From Antitrichia curtipendula (taxonomy: Eukaryota > Streptophyta > Bryopsida > Hypnales > Leucodontaceae): a stretch of DNA of 64,000 nt. The first letter of the stretch is position 1; each line of letters starts with the position of its first letter. Position numbers and translations under genes: made by a program. Positions 40,001 to 53,043 of this stretch are shown piece by piece. The notes beneath the pieces were generated by a model that did no database searches, had not been told where the DNA came from, and saw only the letters and a program-made list of their open reading frames with translations. Location of the stretch: NCBI GenBank assembly GCA_951230915.1, contig OX579637.1:14012001-14076000 (forward strand). Reading direction: 5' to 3'.

Positions 40001-41295
40001 ACCTCAATTCAAAAAAATACAGAATAAGGTCAAACCTGTATTTTAATGGTAACAAACATCACATGTCATAGAATTCCATTTTGAAAGCGATTTGAACCAA
40101 ATCGCACGAGTTGGAAATACCCTCAAGTATTTGAATGCCCAAAAATATGAAATTGATGTGTAATTGCAATCCAACCGCACCTCAATTCAAAAAAATACAG
40201 AATAAGGTCAAACCTGTATTTTAATGGTAACAAACATCACATGTCATAGAATTCCATTTTGAAAGCGATTTGAACCAAATCGCACGAGTTGGAAATACCC
40301 TCAAGTATTTGAATGCCCAAAAATATGAAATTGATGTGTAATTGCAATCCAACCGCACCTCAATTCAAAAAAATACAGAATAAGGTCAAACCTGTATTTT
40401 AATGGTAACAAACATCAAATGTTAGAGAATTCCATTTTGAAAGCGACTTCAACCAAGTTGCACAAGTTGGAAATACCCTCAAGTATTTGAATGCCCAAAA
40501 ATATGAAATTGATGTATAATTGCAATCCAACCGCACCTCAATTCAAAAAAATACAGAATAAGGTCAAACCTGTATTTTAATGGTAACAAACATCAAATGT
40601 TAGAGAATTCCATTTTGAAAGCGACTTCAACCAAGTTGCACAAGTTGGAAATACCCTCAAGTATTTGAATGCCCAAAAATATGAAATTGATGTGTAATTG
40701 CAATCCAACCGCACCTCAATTCAAAAAAATACAGAATAAGGTCAAACCTGTATTTTAATGGTAACAAACATCACATGTCATAGAATTCCATTTTGAAAGC
40801 GATTTGAACCAAATCGCACGAGTTGGAAATACCCTCAAGTATTTGAATGCCCAAAAATATGAAATTGATGTGTAATTGCAATCCAACCGCACCTCAATTC
40901 AAAAAAATACAGAATAAGGTCAAACCTGTATTTTAATGGTAACAAACATCACATGTCATAGAATTCCATTTTGAAAGCGATTTGAACCAAATCGCACGAG
41001 TTGGAAATACCCTCAAGTATTTGAATGCCCAAAAATATGAAATTGATGTGTAATTGCAATCCAATCGCACCTCAATTCAAAAAAATACAGAATAAGGTCA
41101 AACCTGTATTTTAATGGTAACAAACATCACATGTCATAGAATTCCATTTTGAAAGCGATTTGAACCAAATCGCACGAGTTGGAAATACCCTCAAGTATTT
41201 GAATGCCCAAAAATATGAAATTGATGTGTAATTGCAATCCAACCGCACCTCAATTCAAAAAAATACAGAATAAGGTCAAACCTGTATTTTAATGG

Positions 41296-43965
41296 TAACA
41301 AACATCAAATGTCATAGAATTCCATTTTGAAAGCGATTTGAACCAAATCGCACGAGTTGGAAATACCCTCAAGTATTTGAATGCCCAAAAATATGAAATT
41401 GATGTGTAATTGCAATCCAATCGCACCTCAATTCAAAAAAATACAGAATAAGGTCAAACCTGTATTTTAATGGTAACAAACATCAAATGTTAGAGAATTC
41501 CATTTTGAAAGCGACTTCAACCAAGTTGCACAAGTTGGAAATACCCTCAAGTATTTGAATGCCCAAAAATATGAAATTGATGTATAATTGCAATCCAACC
41601 GCACCTCAATTCAAAAAAATACAGAATAAGGTCAAACCTGTATTTTAATGGTAACAAACATCAAATGTCATAGAATTCCATTTTGAAAGCGATTTGAACC
41701 AAATCGCACGAGTTGGAAATACCCTCAAGTATTTGAATGCCCAAAAATATGAAATTGATGTGTAATTGCAATCCAACCGCACCTCAATTCAAAAAAATAC
41801 AGAATAAGGTCAAACCTGTATTTTAATGGTAACAAACATCACATGTCATAGAATTCCATTTTGAAAGCGATTTGAACCAAATCGCACGAGTTGGAAATAC
41901 CCTCAAGTATTTGAATGCCCAAGAATATGAAATTGATGTGTAATTGCAATCCAACCGCACCTCAATTCAAAAAAATACAGAATAAGGTCAAACCTGTATT
42001 TTAATGGTAACAAACATCAAATGTCATAGAATTCCATTTTGAAAGCGATTTGAACCAAATCGCACGAGTTGGAAATACCCTCAAGTATTTGAATGCCCAA
42101 GAATATGAAATTGATGTGTAATTGCAATCCAACCGCACCTCAATTCAAAAAAATACAGAATAAGGTCAAACCTGTATTTTAATGGTAACAAACATCACAT
42201 GTCATAGAATTCCATTTTGAAAGCGATTTGAACCAAATCGCACGAGTTGGAAATACCCTCAAGTATTTGAATGCCCAAAAATATGAAATTGATGTGTAAT
42301 TGCAATCCAATCGCACCTCAATTCAAAAAAATACAGAATAAGGTCAAACCTGTATTTTAATGGTAACAAACATCAAATGTTAGAGAATTCCATTTTGAAA
42401 GCGACTTCAACCAAGTTGCACAAGTTGGAAATACCCTCAAGTATTTGAATGCCCAAAAATATGAAATTGATGTATAATTGCAATCCAACCGCACCTCAAT
42501 TCAAAAAAATACAGAATAAGGTCAAACCTGTATTTTAATGGTAACAAACATCAAATGTCATAGAATTCCATTTTGAAAGCGATTTGAACCAAATCGCACG
42601 AGTTGGAAATACCCTCAAGTATTTGAATGCCCAAAAATATGAAATTGATGTGTAATTGCAATCCAACCGCACCTCAATTCAAAAAAATACAGAATAAGGT
42701 CAAACCTGTATTTTAATGGTAACAAACATCACATGTCATAGAATTCCATTTTGAAAGCGATTTGAACCAAATCGCACGAGTTGGAAATACCCTCAAGTAT
42801 TTGAATGCCCAAGAATATGAAATTGATGTGTAATTGCAATCCAACCGCACCTCAATTCAAAAAAATACAGAATAAGGTCAAACCTGTATTTTAATGGTAA
42901 CAAACATCAAATGTCATAGAATTCCATTTTGAAAGCCATTTGAACCAAATCGCACGAGTTGGAAATACCCTCAAGTATTTGAATGCCCAAGAATATGAAA
43001 TTGATGTGTAATTGCAATCCAACCGCACCTCAATTCAAAAAAATACAGAATAAGGTCAAACCTGTATTTTAATGGTAACAAACATCACATGTCATAGAAT
43101 TCCATTTTGAAAGCGATTTGAACCAAATCGCACGAGTTGGAAATACCCTCAAGTATTTGAATGCCCAAAAATATGAAATTGATGTGTAATTGCAATCCAA
43201 TCGCACCTCAATTCAAAAAAATACAGAATAAGGTCAAACCTGTATTTTAATGGTAACAAACATCAAATGTTAGAGAATTCCATTTTGAAAGCGACTTCAA
43301 CCAAGTTGCACAAGTTGGAAATACCCTCAAGTATTTGAATGCCCAAAAATATGAAATTGATGTATAATTGCAATCCAACCGCACCTCAATTCAAAAAAAT
43401 ACAGAATAAGGTCAAACCTGTATTTTAATGGTAACAAACATCAAATGTCATAGAATTCCATTTTGAAAGCGATTTGAACCAAATCGCACGAGTTGGAAAT
43501 ACCCTCAAGTATTTGAATGCCCAAAAATATGAAATTGATGTGTAATTGCAATCCAACCGCACCTCAATTCAAAAAAATACAGAATAAGGTCAAACCTGTA
43601 TTTTAATGGTAACAAACATCACATGTCATAGAATTCCATTTTGAAAGCGATTTGAACCAAATCGCACGAGTTGGAAATACCCTCAAGTATTTGAATGCCC
43701 AAGAATATGAAATTGATGTGTAATTGCAATCCAACCGCACCTCAATTCAAAAAAATACAGAATAAGGTCAAACCTGTATTTTAATGGTAACAAACATCAA
43801 ATGTCATAGAATTCCATTTTGAAAGCCATTTGAACCAAATCGCACGAGTTGGAAATACCCTCAAGTATTTGAATGCCCAAGAATATGAAATTGATGTGTA
43901 ATTGCAATCCAACCGCACCTCAATTCAAAAAAATACAGAATAAGGTCAAACCTGTATTTTAATGG
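41296..43965. repeat. 5-monomer HOR triplet, second occurrence
   Basis: Units at 41296, 42186 and 43076 (890 bp each). With the extra type 7 monomer at 43966, the 16 monomers from 41296 have the same class order as the 16 from 25988, 15308 bp upstream, including the odd 13A+126T monomer at the head and the type 5 in place of type 7 in the first unit. Confidence 0.85.
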
Positions 43966-44143
43966 TAACAAACATCAAATGTCATAGAATTCCATTTTGA
44001 AAGCCATTTGAACCAAATCGCACGAGTTGGAAATACCCTCAAGTATTTGAATGCCCAAGAATATGAAATTGATGTGTAATTGCAATCCAACCGCACCTCA
44101 ATTCAAAAAAATACAGAATAAGGTCAAACCTGTATTTTAATGG

Positions 44144-46813
44144 TAACAAACATCACATGTCATAGAATTCCATTTTGAAAGCGATTTGAACCAAATCGCA
44201 CGAGTTGGAAATACCCTCAAGTATTTGAATGCCCAAAAATATGAAATTGATGTGTAATTGCAATCCAACCGCACCTCAATTCAAAAAAATACAGAATAAG
44301 GTCAAACCTGTATTTTAATGGTAACAAACATCACATGTCATAGAATTCCATTTTGAAAGCGATTTGAACCAAATCGCACGAGTTGGAAATACCCTCAAGT
44401 ATTTGAATGCCCAAAAATATGAAATTGATGTGTAATTGCAATCCAACCGCACCTCAATTCAAAAAAATACAGAATAAGGTCAAACCTGTATTTTAATGGT
44501 AACAAACATCACATGTCATAGAATTCCATTTTGAAAGCGATTTGAACCAAATCGCACGAGTTGGAAATACCCTCAAGTATTTGAATGCCCAAAAATATGA
44601 AATTGATGTGTAATTGCAATCCAACCGCACCTCAATTCAAAAAAATACAGAATAAGGTCAAACCTGTATTTTAATGGTAACAAACATCACATGTCATAGA
44701 ATTCCATTTTGAAAGCGATTTGAACCAAATCGCACGAGTTGGAAATACCCTCAAGTATTTGAATGCCCAAAAATATGAAATTGATGTGTAATTGCAATCC
44801 AACCGCACCTCAATTCAAAAAAATACAGAATAAGGTCAAACCTGTATTTTAATGGTAACAAACATCACATGTCATAGAATTCCATTTTGAAAGCGATTTG
44901 AACCAAATCGCACGAGTTGGAAATACCCTCAAGTATTTGAATGCCCAAGAATATGAAATTGATGTGTAATTGCAATCCAACCGCACCTCAATTCAAAAAA
45001 ATACAGAATAAGGTCAAACCTGTATTTTAATGGTAACAAACATCACATGTCATAGAATTCCATTTTGAAAGCGATTTGAACCAAATCGCACGAGTTGGAA
45101 ATACCCTCAAGTATTTGAATGCCCAAAAATATGAAATTGATGTGTAATTGCAATCCAACCGCACCTCAATTCAAAAAAATACAGAATAAGGTCAAACCTG
45201 TATTTTAATGGTAACAAACATCAAATGTCATAGAATTCCATTTTGAAAGCGATTTGAACCAAATCGCACGAGTTGGAAATACCCTCAAGTATTTGAATGC
45301 CCAAAAATATGAAATTGATGTGTAATTGCAATCCAACCGCACCTCAATTCAAAAAAATACAGAATAAGGTCAAACCTGTATTTTAATGGTAACAAACATC
45401 ACATGTCATAGAATTCCATTTTGAAAGCCATTTGAACCAAATCGCACGAGTTGGAAATACCCTCAAGTATTTGAATGCCCAAAAATATGAAATTGATGTG
45501 TAATTGCAATCCAACCGCACCTCAATTCAAAAAAATACAGAATAAGGTCAAACCTGTATTTTAATGGTAACAAACATCACATGTCATAGAATTCCATTTT
45601 GAAAGCGATTTGAACCAAATCGCACGAGTTGGAAATACCCTCAAGTATTTGAATGCCCAAAAATATGAAATTGATGTGTAATTGCAATCCAACCGCACCT
45701 CAATTCAAAAAAATACAGAATAAGGTCAAACCTGTATTTTAATGGTAACAAACATCACATGTCATAGAATTCCATTTTGAAAGCGATTTGAACCAAATCG
45801 CACGAGTTGGAAATACCCTCAAGTATTTGAATGCCCAAAAATATGAAATTGATGTGTAATTGCAATCCAACCGCACCTCAATTCAAAAAAATACAGAATA
45901 AGGTCAAACCTGTATTTTAATGGTAACAAACATCACATGTCATAGAATTCCATTTTGAAAGCCATTTGAACCAAATCGCACGAGTTGGAAATACCCTCAA
46001 GTATTTGAATGCCCAAAAATATGAAATTGATGTGTAATTGCAATCCAACCGCACCTCAATTCAAAAAAATACAGAATAAGGTCAAACCTGTATTTTAATG
46101 GTAACAAACATCACATGTCATAGAATTCCATTTTGAAAGCGATTTGAACCAAATCGCACGAGTTGGAAATACCCTCAAGTATTTGAATGCCCAAAAATAT
46201 GAAATTGATGTGTAATTGCAATCCAACCGCACCTCAATTCAAAAAAATACAGAATAAGGTCAAACCTGTATTTTAATGGTAACAAACATCACATGTCATA
46301 GAATTCCATTTTGAAAGCGATTTGAACCAAATCGCACGAGTTGGAAATACCCTCAAGTATTTGAATGCCCAAAAATATGAAATTGATGTGTAATTGCAAT
46401 CCAACCGCACCTCAATTCAAAAAAATACAGAATAAGGTCAAACCTGTATTTTAATGGTAACAAACATCACATGTCATAGAATTCCATTTTGAAAGCCATT
46501 TGAACCAAATCGCACGAGTTGGAAATACCCTCAAGTATTTGAATGCCCAAAAATATGAAATTGATGTGTAATTGCAATCCAACCGCACCTCAATTCAAAA
46601 AAATACAGAATAAGGTCAAACCTGTATTTTAATGGTAACAAACATCACATGTCATAGAATTCCATTTTGAAAGCGATTTGAACCAAATCGCACGAGTTGG
46701 AAATACCCTCAAGTATTTGAATGCCCAAAAATATGAAATTGATGTGTAATTGCAATCCAACCGCACCTCAATTCAAAAAAATACAGAATAAGGTCAAACC
46801 TGTATTTTAATGG
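44144..46813. repeat. Type 1-dominated region, second occurrence (15 monomers)
   Basis: Classes 1 1 1 1 2 1 4 8 1 1 8 1 1 8 1. This is a shorter counterpart of 28836-35243, without any C56T or type 6 monomer. Only satellite is present. Confidence 0.8.
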
Positions 46814-48771
46814 TAACAAACATCAAATGTCATAGAATTCCATTTTGAAAGCGATTTGAACCAAATCGCACGAGTTGGAAATACCCTCAAGTATTTGAAT
46901 GCCCAAAAATATGAAATTGATGTGTAATTGCAATCCAACCGCACCTCAATTCAAAAAAATACAGAATAAGGTCAAACCTGTATTTTAATGGTAACAAACA
47001 TCAAATGTCATAGAATTCCATTTTGAAAGCGATTTGAACCAAATCGCACGAGTTGGAAATACCCTCAAGTATTTGAATGCCCAAAAATATGAAATTGATG
47101 TGTAATTGCAATCCAACCGCACCTCAATTCAAAAAAATACAGAATAAGGTCAAACCTGTATTTTAATGGTAACAAACATCACATGTCATAGAATTCCATT
47201 TTGAAAGCGATTTGAACCAAATCGCACGAGTTGGAAATACCCTCAAGTATTTGAATGCCCAAAAATATGAAATTGATGTGTAATTGCAATCCAACCGCAC
47301 CTCAATTCAAAAAAATACAGAATAAGGTCAAACCTGTATTTTAATGGTAACAAACATCACATGTCATAGAATTCCATTTTGAAAGCGATTTGAACCAAAT
47401 CGCACGAGTTGGAAATACCCTCAAGTATTTGAATGCCCAAAAATATGAAATTGATGTGTAATTGCAATCCAACCGCACCTCAATTCAAAAAAATACAGAA
47501 TAAGGTCAAACCTGTATTTTAATGGTAACAAACATCAAATGTCAGAGAATTCCATTTTGAAAGCGACTTCAACCAAGTTGCACAAGTTGAAAATACCCTC
47601 AAGTATTTGAATGCCCAAAAATATGAAATTGATGTATAATTGCAATCCAACCGCACCTCAATTCAAAAAAATACAGAATAAGGTCAAACCTGTATTTTAA
47701 TGGTAACAAACATCAAATGTCATAGAATTCCATTTTGAAAGCGATTTGAACCAAATCGCACAAGTTGGAAATACCCTCAAGTATTTGAATGCCCAACAAT
47801 ATGAAATTGATGTGTAATTGCAATCCAACCGCACCTCAATTCAAAAAAATACAGAATAAGGTCAAACCTGTATTTTAATGGTAACAAACATCAAATGTCA
47901 TAGAATTCCATTTTGAAAGCGATTTGAACCAAATCGCACGAGTTGGAAATACCCTCAAGTATTTGAATGCCCAAGAATATGAAATTGATGTGTAATTGCA
48001 ATCCAACCGCACCTCAATTCAAAAAAATACAGAATAAGGTCAAACCTGTATTTTAATGGTAACAAACATCACATGTCATAGAATTCCATTTTGAAAGCGA
48101 TTTGAACCAAATCGCACGAGTTGGAAATACCCTCAAGTATTTGAATGCCCAAAAATATGAAATTGATGTGTAATTGCAATCCAACCGCACCTCAATTCAA
48201 AAAAATACAGAATAAGGTCAAACCTGTATTTTAATGGTAACAAACATCAAATGTCATAGAATTCCATTTTGAAAGCGACTTCAACCAAATCGCACAAGTT
48301 GGAAATACCCTCAAGTATTTGAATGCCCAAGAATATGAAATTGATGTGTAATTGCAATCCAACCGCACCTCAATTCAAAAAAATACAGAATAAGGTCAAA
48401 CCTGTATTTTAATGGTAACAAACATCAAATGTCATAGAATTCCATTTTGAAAGCGACTTCAACCAAATCGCACAAGTTGGAAATACCCTCAAGTATTTGA
48501 ATGCCCAAGAATATGAAATTGATGTGTAATTGCAATCCAACCGCACCTCAATTCAAAAAAATACAGAATAAGGTCAAACCTGTATTTTAATGGTAACAAA
48601 CATCACATGTCATAGAATTCCATTTTGAAAGCGATTTGAACCAAATCGCACGAGTTGGAAATACCCTCAAGTATTTGAATGCCCAAAAATATGAAATTGA
48701 TGTGTAATTGCAATCCAACCGCACCTCAATTCAAAAAAATACAGAATAAGGTCAAACCTGTATTTTAATGG
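46814..48771. repeat. 11-monomer HOR, copy 1 (1958 bp)
   Basis: Classes 4 4 1 1 13 14 5 1 12 12 1. It is followed directly by a second copy at 48772, exactly 11 x 178 bp away, with matching classes throughout. An older relative of the first ten monomers lies at 35244-37023. Confidence 0.9.
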
Positions 48772-50729
48772 TAACAAACATCAAATGTCATAGAATTCCA
48801 TTTTGAAAGCGATTTGAACCAAATCGCACGAGTTGGAAATACCCTCAAGTATTTGAATGCCCAAAAATATGAAATTGATGTGTAATTGCAATCCAACCGC
48901 ACCTCAATTCAAAAAAATACAGAATAAGGTCAAACCTGTATTTTAATGGTAACAAACATCAAATGTCATAGAATTCCATTTTGAAAGCGATTTGAACCAA
49001 ATCGCACGAGTTGGAAATACCCTCAAGTATTTGAATGCCCAAAAATATGAAATTGATGTGTAATTGCAATCCAACCGCACCTCAATTCAAAAAAATACAG
49101 AATAAGGTCAAACCTGTATTTTAATGGTAACAAACATCACATGTCATAGAATTCCATTTTGAAAGCGATTTGAACCAAATCGCACGAGTTGGAAATACCC
49201 TCAAGTATTTGAATGCCCAAAAATATGAAATTGATGTGTAATTGCAATCCAACCGCACCTCAATTCAAAAAAATACAGAATAAGGTCAAACCTGTATTTT
49301 AATGGTAACAAACATCACATGTCATAGAATTCCATTTTGAAAGCGATTTGAACCAAATCGCACGAGTTGGAAATACCCTCAAGTATTTGAATGCCCAAAA
49401 ATATGAAATTGATGTGTAATTGCAATCCAACCGCACCTCAATTCAAAAAAATACAGAATAAGGTCAAACCTGTATTTTAATGGTAACAAACATCAAATGT
49501 CAGAGAATTCCATTTTGAAAGCGACTTCAACCAAGTTGCACAAGTTGAAAATACCCTCAAGTATTTGAATGCCCAAAAATATGAAATTGATGTATAATTG
49601 CAATCCAACCGCACCTCAATTCAAAAAAATACAGAATAAGGTCAAACCTGTATTTTAATGGTAACAAACATCAAATGTCATAGAATTCCATTTTGAAAGC
49701 GATTTGAACCAAATCGCACAAGTTGGAAATACCCTCAAGTATTTGAATGCCCAACAATATGAAATTGATGTGTAATTGCAATCCAACCGCACCTCAATTC
49801 AAAAAAATACAGAATAAGGTCAAACCTGTATTTTAATGGTAACAAACATCAAATGTCATAGAATTCCATTTTGAAAGCGATTTGAACCAAATCGCACGAG
49901 TTGGAAATACCCTCAAGTATTTGAATGCCCAAGAATATGAAATTGATGTGTAATTGCAATCCAACCGCACCTCAATTCAAAAAAATACAGAATAAGGTCA
50001 AACCTGTATTTTAATGGTAACAAACATCACATGTCATAGAATTCCATTTTGAAAGCGATTTGAACCAAATCGCACGAGTTGGAAATACCCTCAAGTATTT
50101 GAATGCCCAAAAATATGAAATTGATGTGTAATTGCAATCCAACCGCACCTCAATTCAAAAAAATACAGAATAAGGTCAAACCTGTATTTTAATGGTAACA
50201 AACATCAAATGTCATAGAATTCCATTTTGAAAGCGACTTCAACCAAATCGCACAAGTTGGAAATACCCTCAAGTATTTGAATGCCCAAGAATATGAAATT
50301 GATGTGTAATTGCAATCCAACCGCACCTCAATTCAAAAAAATACAGAATAAGGTCAAACCTGTATTTTAATGGTAACAAACATCAAATGTCATAGAATTC
50401 CATTTTGAAAGCGACTTCAACCAAATCGCACAAGTTGGAAATACCCTCAAGTATTTGAATGCCCAAGAATATGAAATTGATGTGTAATTGCAATCCAACC
50501 GCACCTCAATTCAAAAAAATACAGAATAAGGTCAAACCTGTATTTTAATGGTAACAAACATCACATGTCATAGAATTCCATTTTGAAAGCGATTTGAACC
50601 AAATCGCACGAGTTGGAAATACCCTCAAGTATTTGAATGCCCAAAAATATGAAATTGATGTGTAATTGCAATCCAACCGCACCTCAATTCAAAAAAATAC
50701 AGAGTAAGGTCAAACCTGTATTTTAATGG
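48772..50729. repeat. 11-monomer HOR, copy 2 (1958 bp)
   Basis: Same class order as 46814-48771. The only clear difference I noticed is in the last monomer ('agagtaagg' near 50701). This is the youngest-looking duplication in the left and central parts of the window. Confidence 0.9.
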
Positions 50730-53043
50730 TAACAAACATCAAATGTCATAGAATTCCATTTTGAAAGCGATTTGAACCAAATCGCACGAGTTGGAAATAC
50801 CCTCAAGTATTTGAATGCCCAAGAATATGAAATTGATGTGTAATTGCAATCCAACCGCACCTCAGTTCAAAAAAATACAGAATAAGGTCAAACCTGTATT
50901 TTAATGGTGACAAACATCACATGTCATAGAATTCCATTTTGAAAGCCATTTGAACCAAATCGCACGAGTTGGAAATACCCTCAAGTATTTGAATGCCCAA
51001 AAATATGAGATTGATGTGTAATTGCAATCCAACCGCACCTCAATTCAAAAAAATACAGAATAAGGTCAAACCTGTATTTTAATGGTAACAAACATCAAAT
51101 GTCATAGAATTCCATTTTGAAAGCGACTTCAACCAAATCGCACAAGTTGGAAATACCCTCAAGTATTTGAATGCCCAAGAATATGAAATTGATGTGTAAT
51201 TGCAATCCAACCGCACCTCAATTCAAAAAAATACAGAATAAGGTCAAACCTGTATTTTAATGGTAACAAACATCACATGTCATAGAATTCCATTTTGAAA
51301 GCGATTTGAACCAAATCGCACAAGTTGGAAATACCCTCAAGTATTTGAATGCCCAAGAATATGAAATTGATGTGTAATTGCAATCCAACCGCACCTCAAT
51401 TCAAAAAAATACAGAATAAGGTCAAACCTGTATTTTAATGGTAACAAACATCAAATGTCATAGAATTCCATTTTGAAAGCGATTTGAACCAAATCGCACG
51501 AGTTCGAAATACCCTCAAGTATTTGAATGCCCAAAAATATGAAATTGATGTGTAATTGCAATCCAACCGCACCTCAATTCAAAAAAATACAGAATAAGGT
51601 CAAACCTGTATTTTAATGGTAACAAACATCACATGTCATAGAATTCCATTTTGAAAGCGATTTGAACCAAATCGCACGAGTTCGAAATACCCTCAAGTAT
51701 TTGAATGCCCAAAAATATGAAATTGATGTGTAATTGCAATCCAACCGCACCTCAGTTCAAAAAAATACAGAATAAGGTCAAACCTGTATTTTAATGCTGA
51801 CAAACATCAAATGTCATAGAATTCCATTTTGAAAGCCATTTGAACCAAATCGCACGAGTTGGAAATACCCTCAAGTATTTGAATGCCCAAAAATATGAGA
51901 TTGATGTGTAATTGCAATCCAACCGCACCTCAATTCAAAAAAATACAGAATAAGATCAAACCTGTATTTTAATGGTAACAAACATCAAATGTCATAGAAT
52001 TCCATTTTGAAAGCGATTTGAACCAAATCGCACGAGTTGGAAATACCCTCAAGTATTTGAATGCCCAAGAATATGAAATTGATGTGTAATTGCAATCCAA
52101 CCGCACCTCAATTCAAAAAAATACAGAATAAGGTCAAACCTGTATTTTAATGGTAACAAACATCAAATGTCATAGAATTCCATTTTGAAAGCGACTTCAA
52201 CCAAATCGCACAAGTTGGAAATACCCTCAAGTATTTGAATGCCCAAGAATATGAAATTGATGTGTAATTGCAATCCAACCGCACCTCAATTCAAAAAAAT
52301 ACAGAATAAGGTCAAACCTGTATTTTAATGGTAACAAACATCACATGTCATAGAATTCCATTTTGAAAGCGATTTGAACCAAATCGCACGAGTTGGAAAT
52401 ACCCTCAAGTATTTGAATGCCCAAAAATATGAAATTGATGTGTAATTGCAATCCAACCGCACCTCAATTCAAAAAAATACAGAATAAGGTCAAACCTGTA
52501 TTTTAATGGTAACAACCATCACATGTCATAGAATTCCATTTTGAAAGCGATTTGAACCAAATCGCACGAGTTGGAAATACCCTCAAGTATTTGAATGCCC
52601 AAGAATATGAAATTGATGTGTAATTGCAATCCAACCGCACCTCAATTCAAAAAAATACAGAATAAGGTCAAACCTGTATTTTAATGGTAACAAACATCAC
52701 ATGTCATAGAATTCCATTTTGAAAGCCATTTGAACCAAATCGCACGAGTTGGAAATACCCTCAAGTATTTGAATGCCCAAAAATATGAAATTGATGTGTA
52801 ATTGCAATCCAACCGCACCTCAATTCAAAAAAATACAGAATAAGGTCAAACCTGTATTTTAATGGTAACAAACATCAAATGTCATAGAATTCCATTTTGA
52901 AAGCGATTTGAACCAAATCGCACGAGTTGGAAATACCCTCAAGTATTTGAATGCCCAAGAATATGAAATTGATGTGTAATTGCAATCCAACCGCACCTCA
53001 ATTCAAAAAAATACAGAATAAGGTCAAACCTGTATTTTAATGG
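50730..53043. repeat. Start of divergent zone (13 monomers)
   Basis: From here private changes become frequent: A135G ('cctcagttc'), A2G ('tgacaaac'), 'gagattg', G64C ('gttcgaaat') at 51442 and 51620, 'aagatcaaa', G177C near 51797, and 'aaccatcac' at 52510. Types 3 and 9 are absent. Two type 12 monomers (51086, 52154) are present. No sequence other than satellite is present. Confidence 0.8.
51503..51508. other. TTCGAA site from G64C variant
   Basis: 'gagttcgaaat' in the monomer at 51442; the same variant is in monomers at 51620, 57847, 59270, 61049, 62828 and 63717, all to the right of 51 kb. It puts a CpG into the otherwise conserved core and creates a TTCGAA restriction site that marks the divergent zone. 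Confidence 0.8.

Larger units (their letters stand above)
37024..48593. repeat. Large tandem duplication, copy 2 (65 monomers, 11.6 kb)
   Basis: Class order from 37024: 2 7 3 1 2 3 9 4 2 3 9 4 2 7 1 5 1 1 1 9 10 1 3 1, then the three 5-mers at 41296, then 7 1 1 1 1 2 1 4 8 1 1 8 1 1 8 1 4 4 1 1 13 14 5 1 12 12. The same sequence of domains as copy 1 (type 9-rich, then type 1-rich, then the 13/14/12 cassette) appears in contracted form. The C56T monomers of copy 1 are missing here. Confidence 0.75.

Noticed and set aside
51442..51619. CENP-B box in the G64C variant (TTCG....A..C)
   Set aside because: TTCG, the A and one C fit the published core, but the final GGG does not, and the consensus monomer has TTGG. 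A chance partial match is more likely.
51442..51619. RNA polymerase III B box / tRNA-derived SINE
   Set aside because: 'gttcgaaat' resembles part of a B box, but the required final C is missing, there is no A box at the right distance, and the state is rare in the array.
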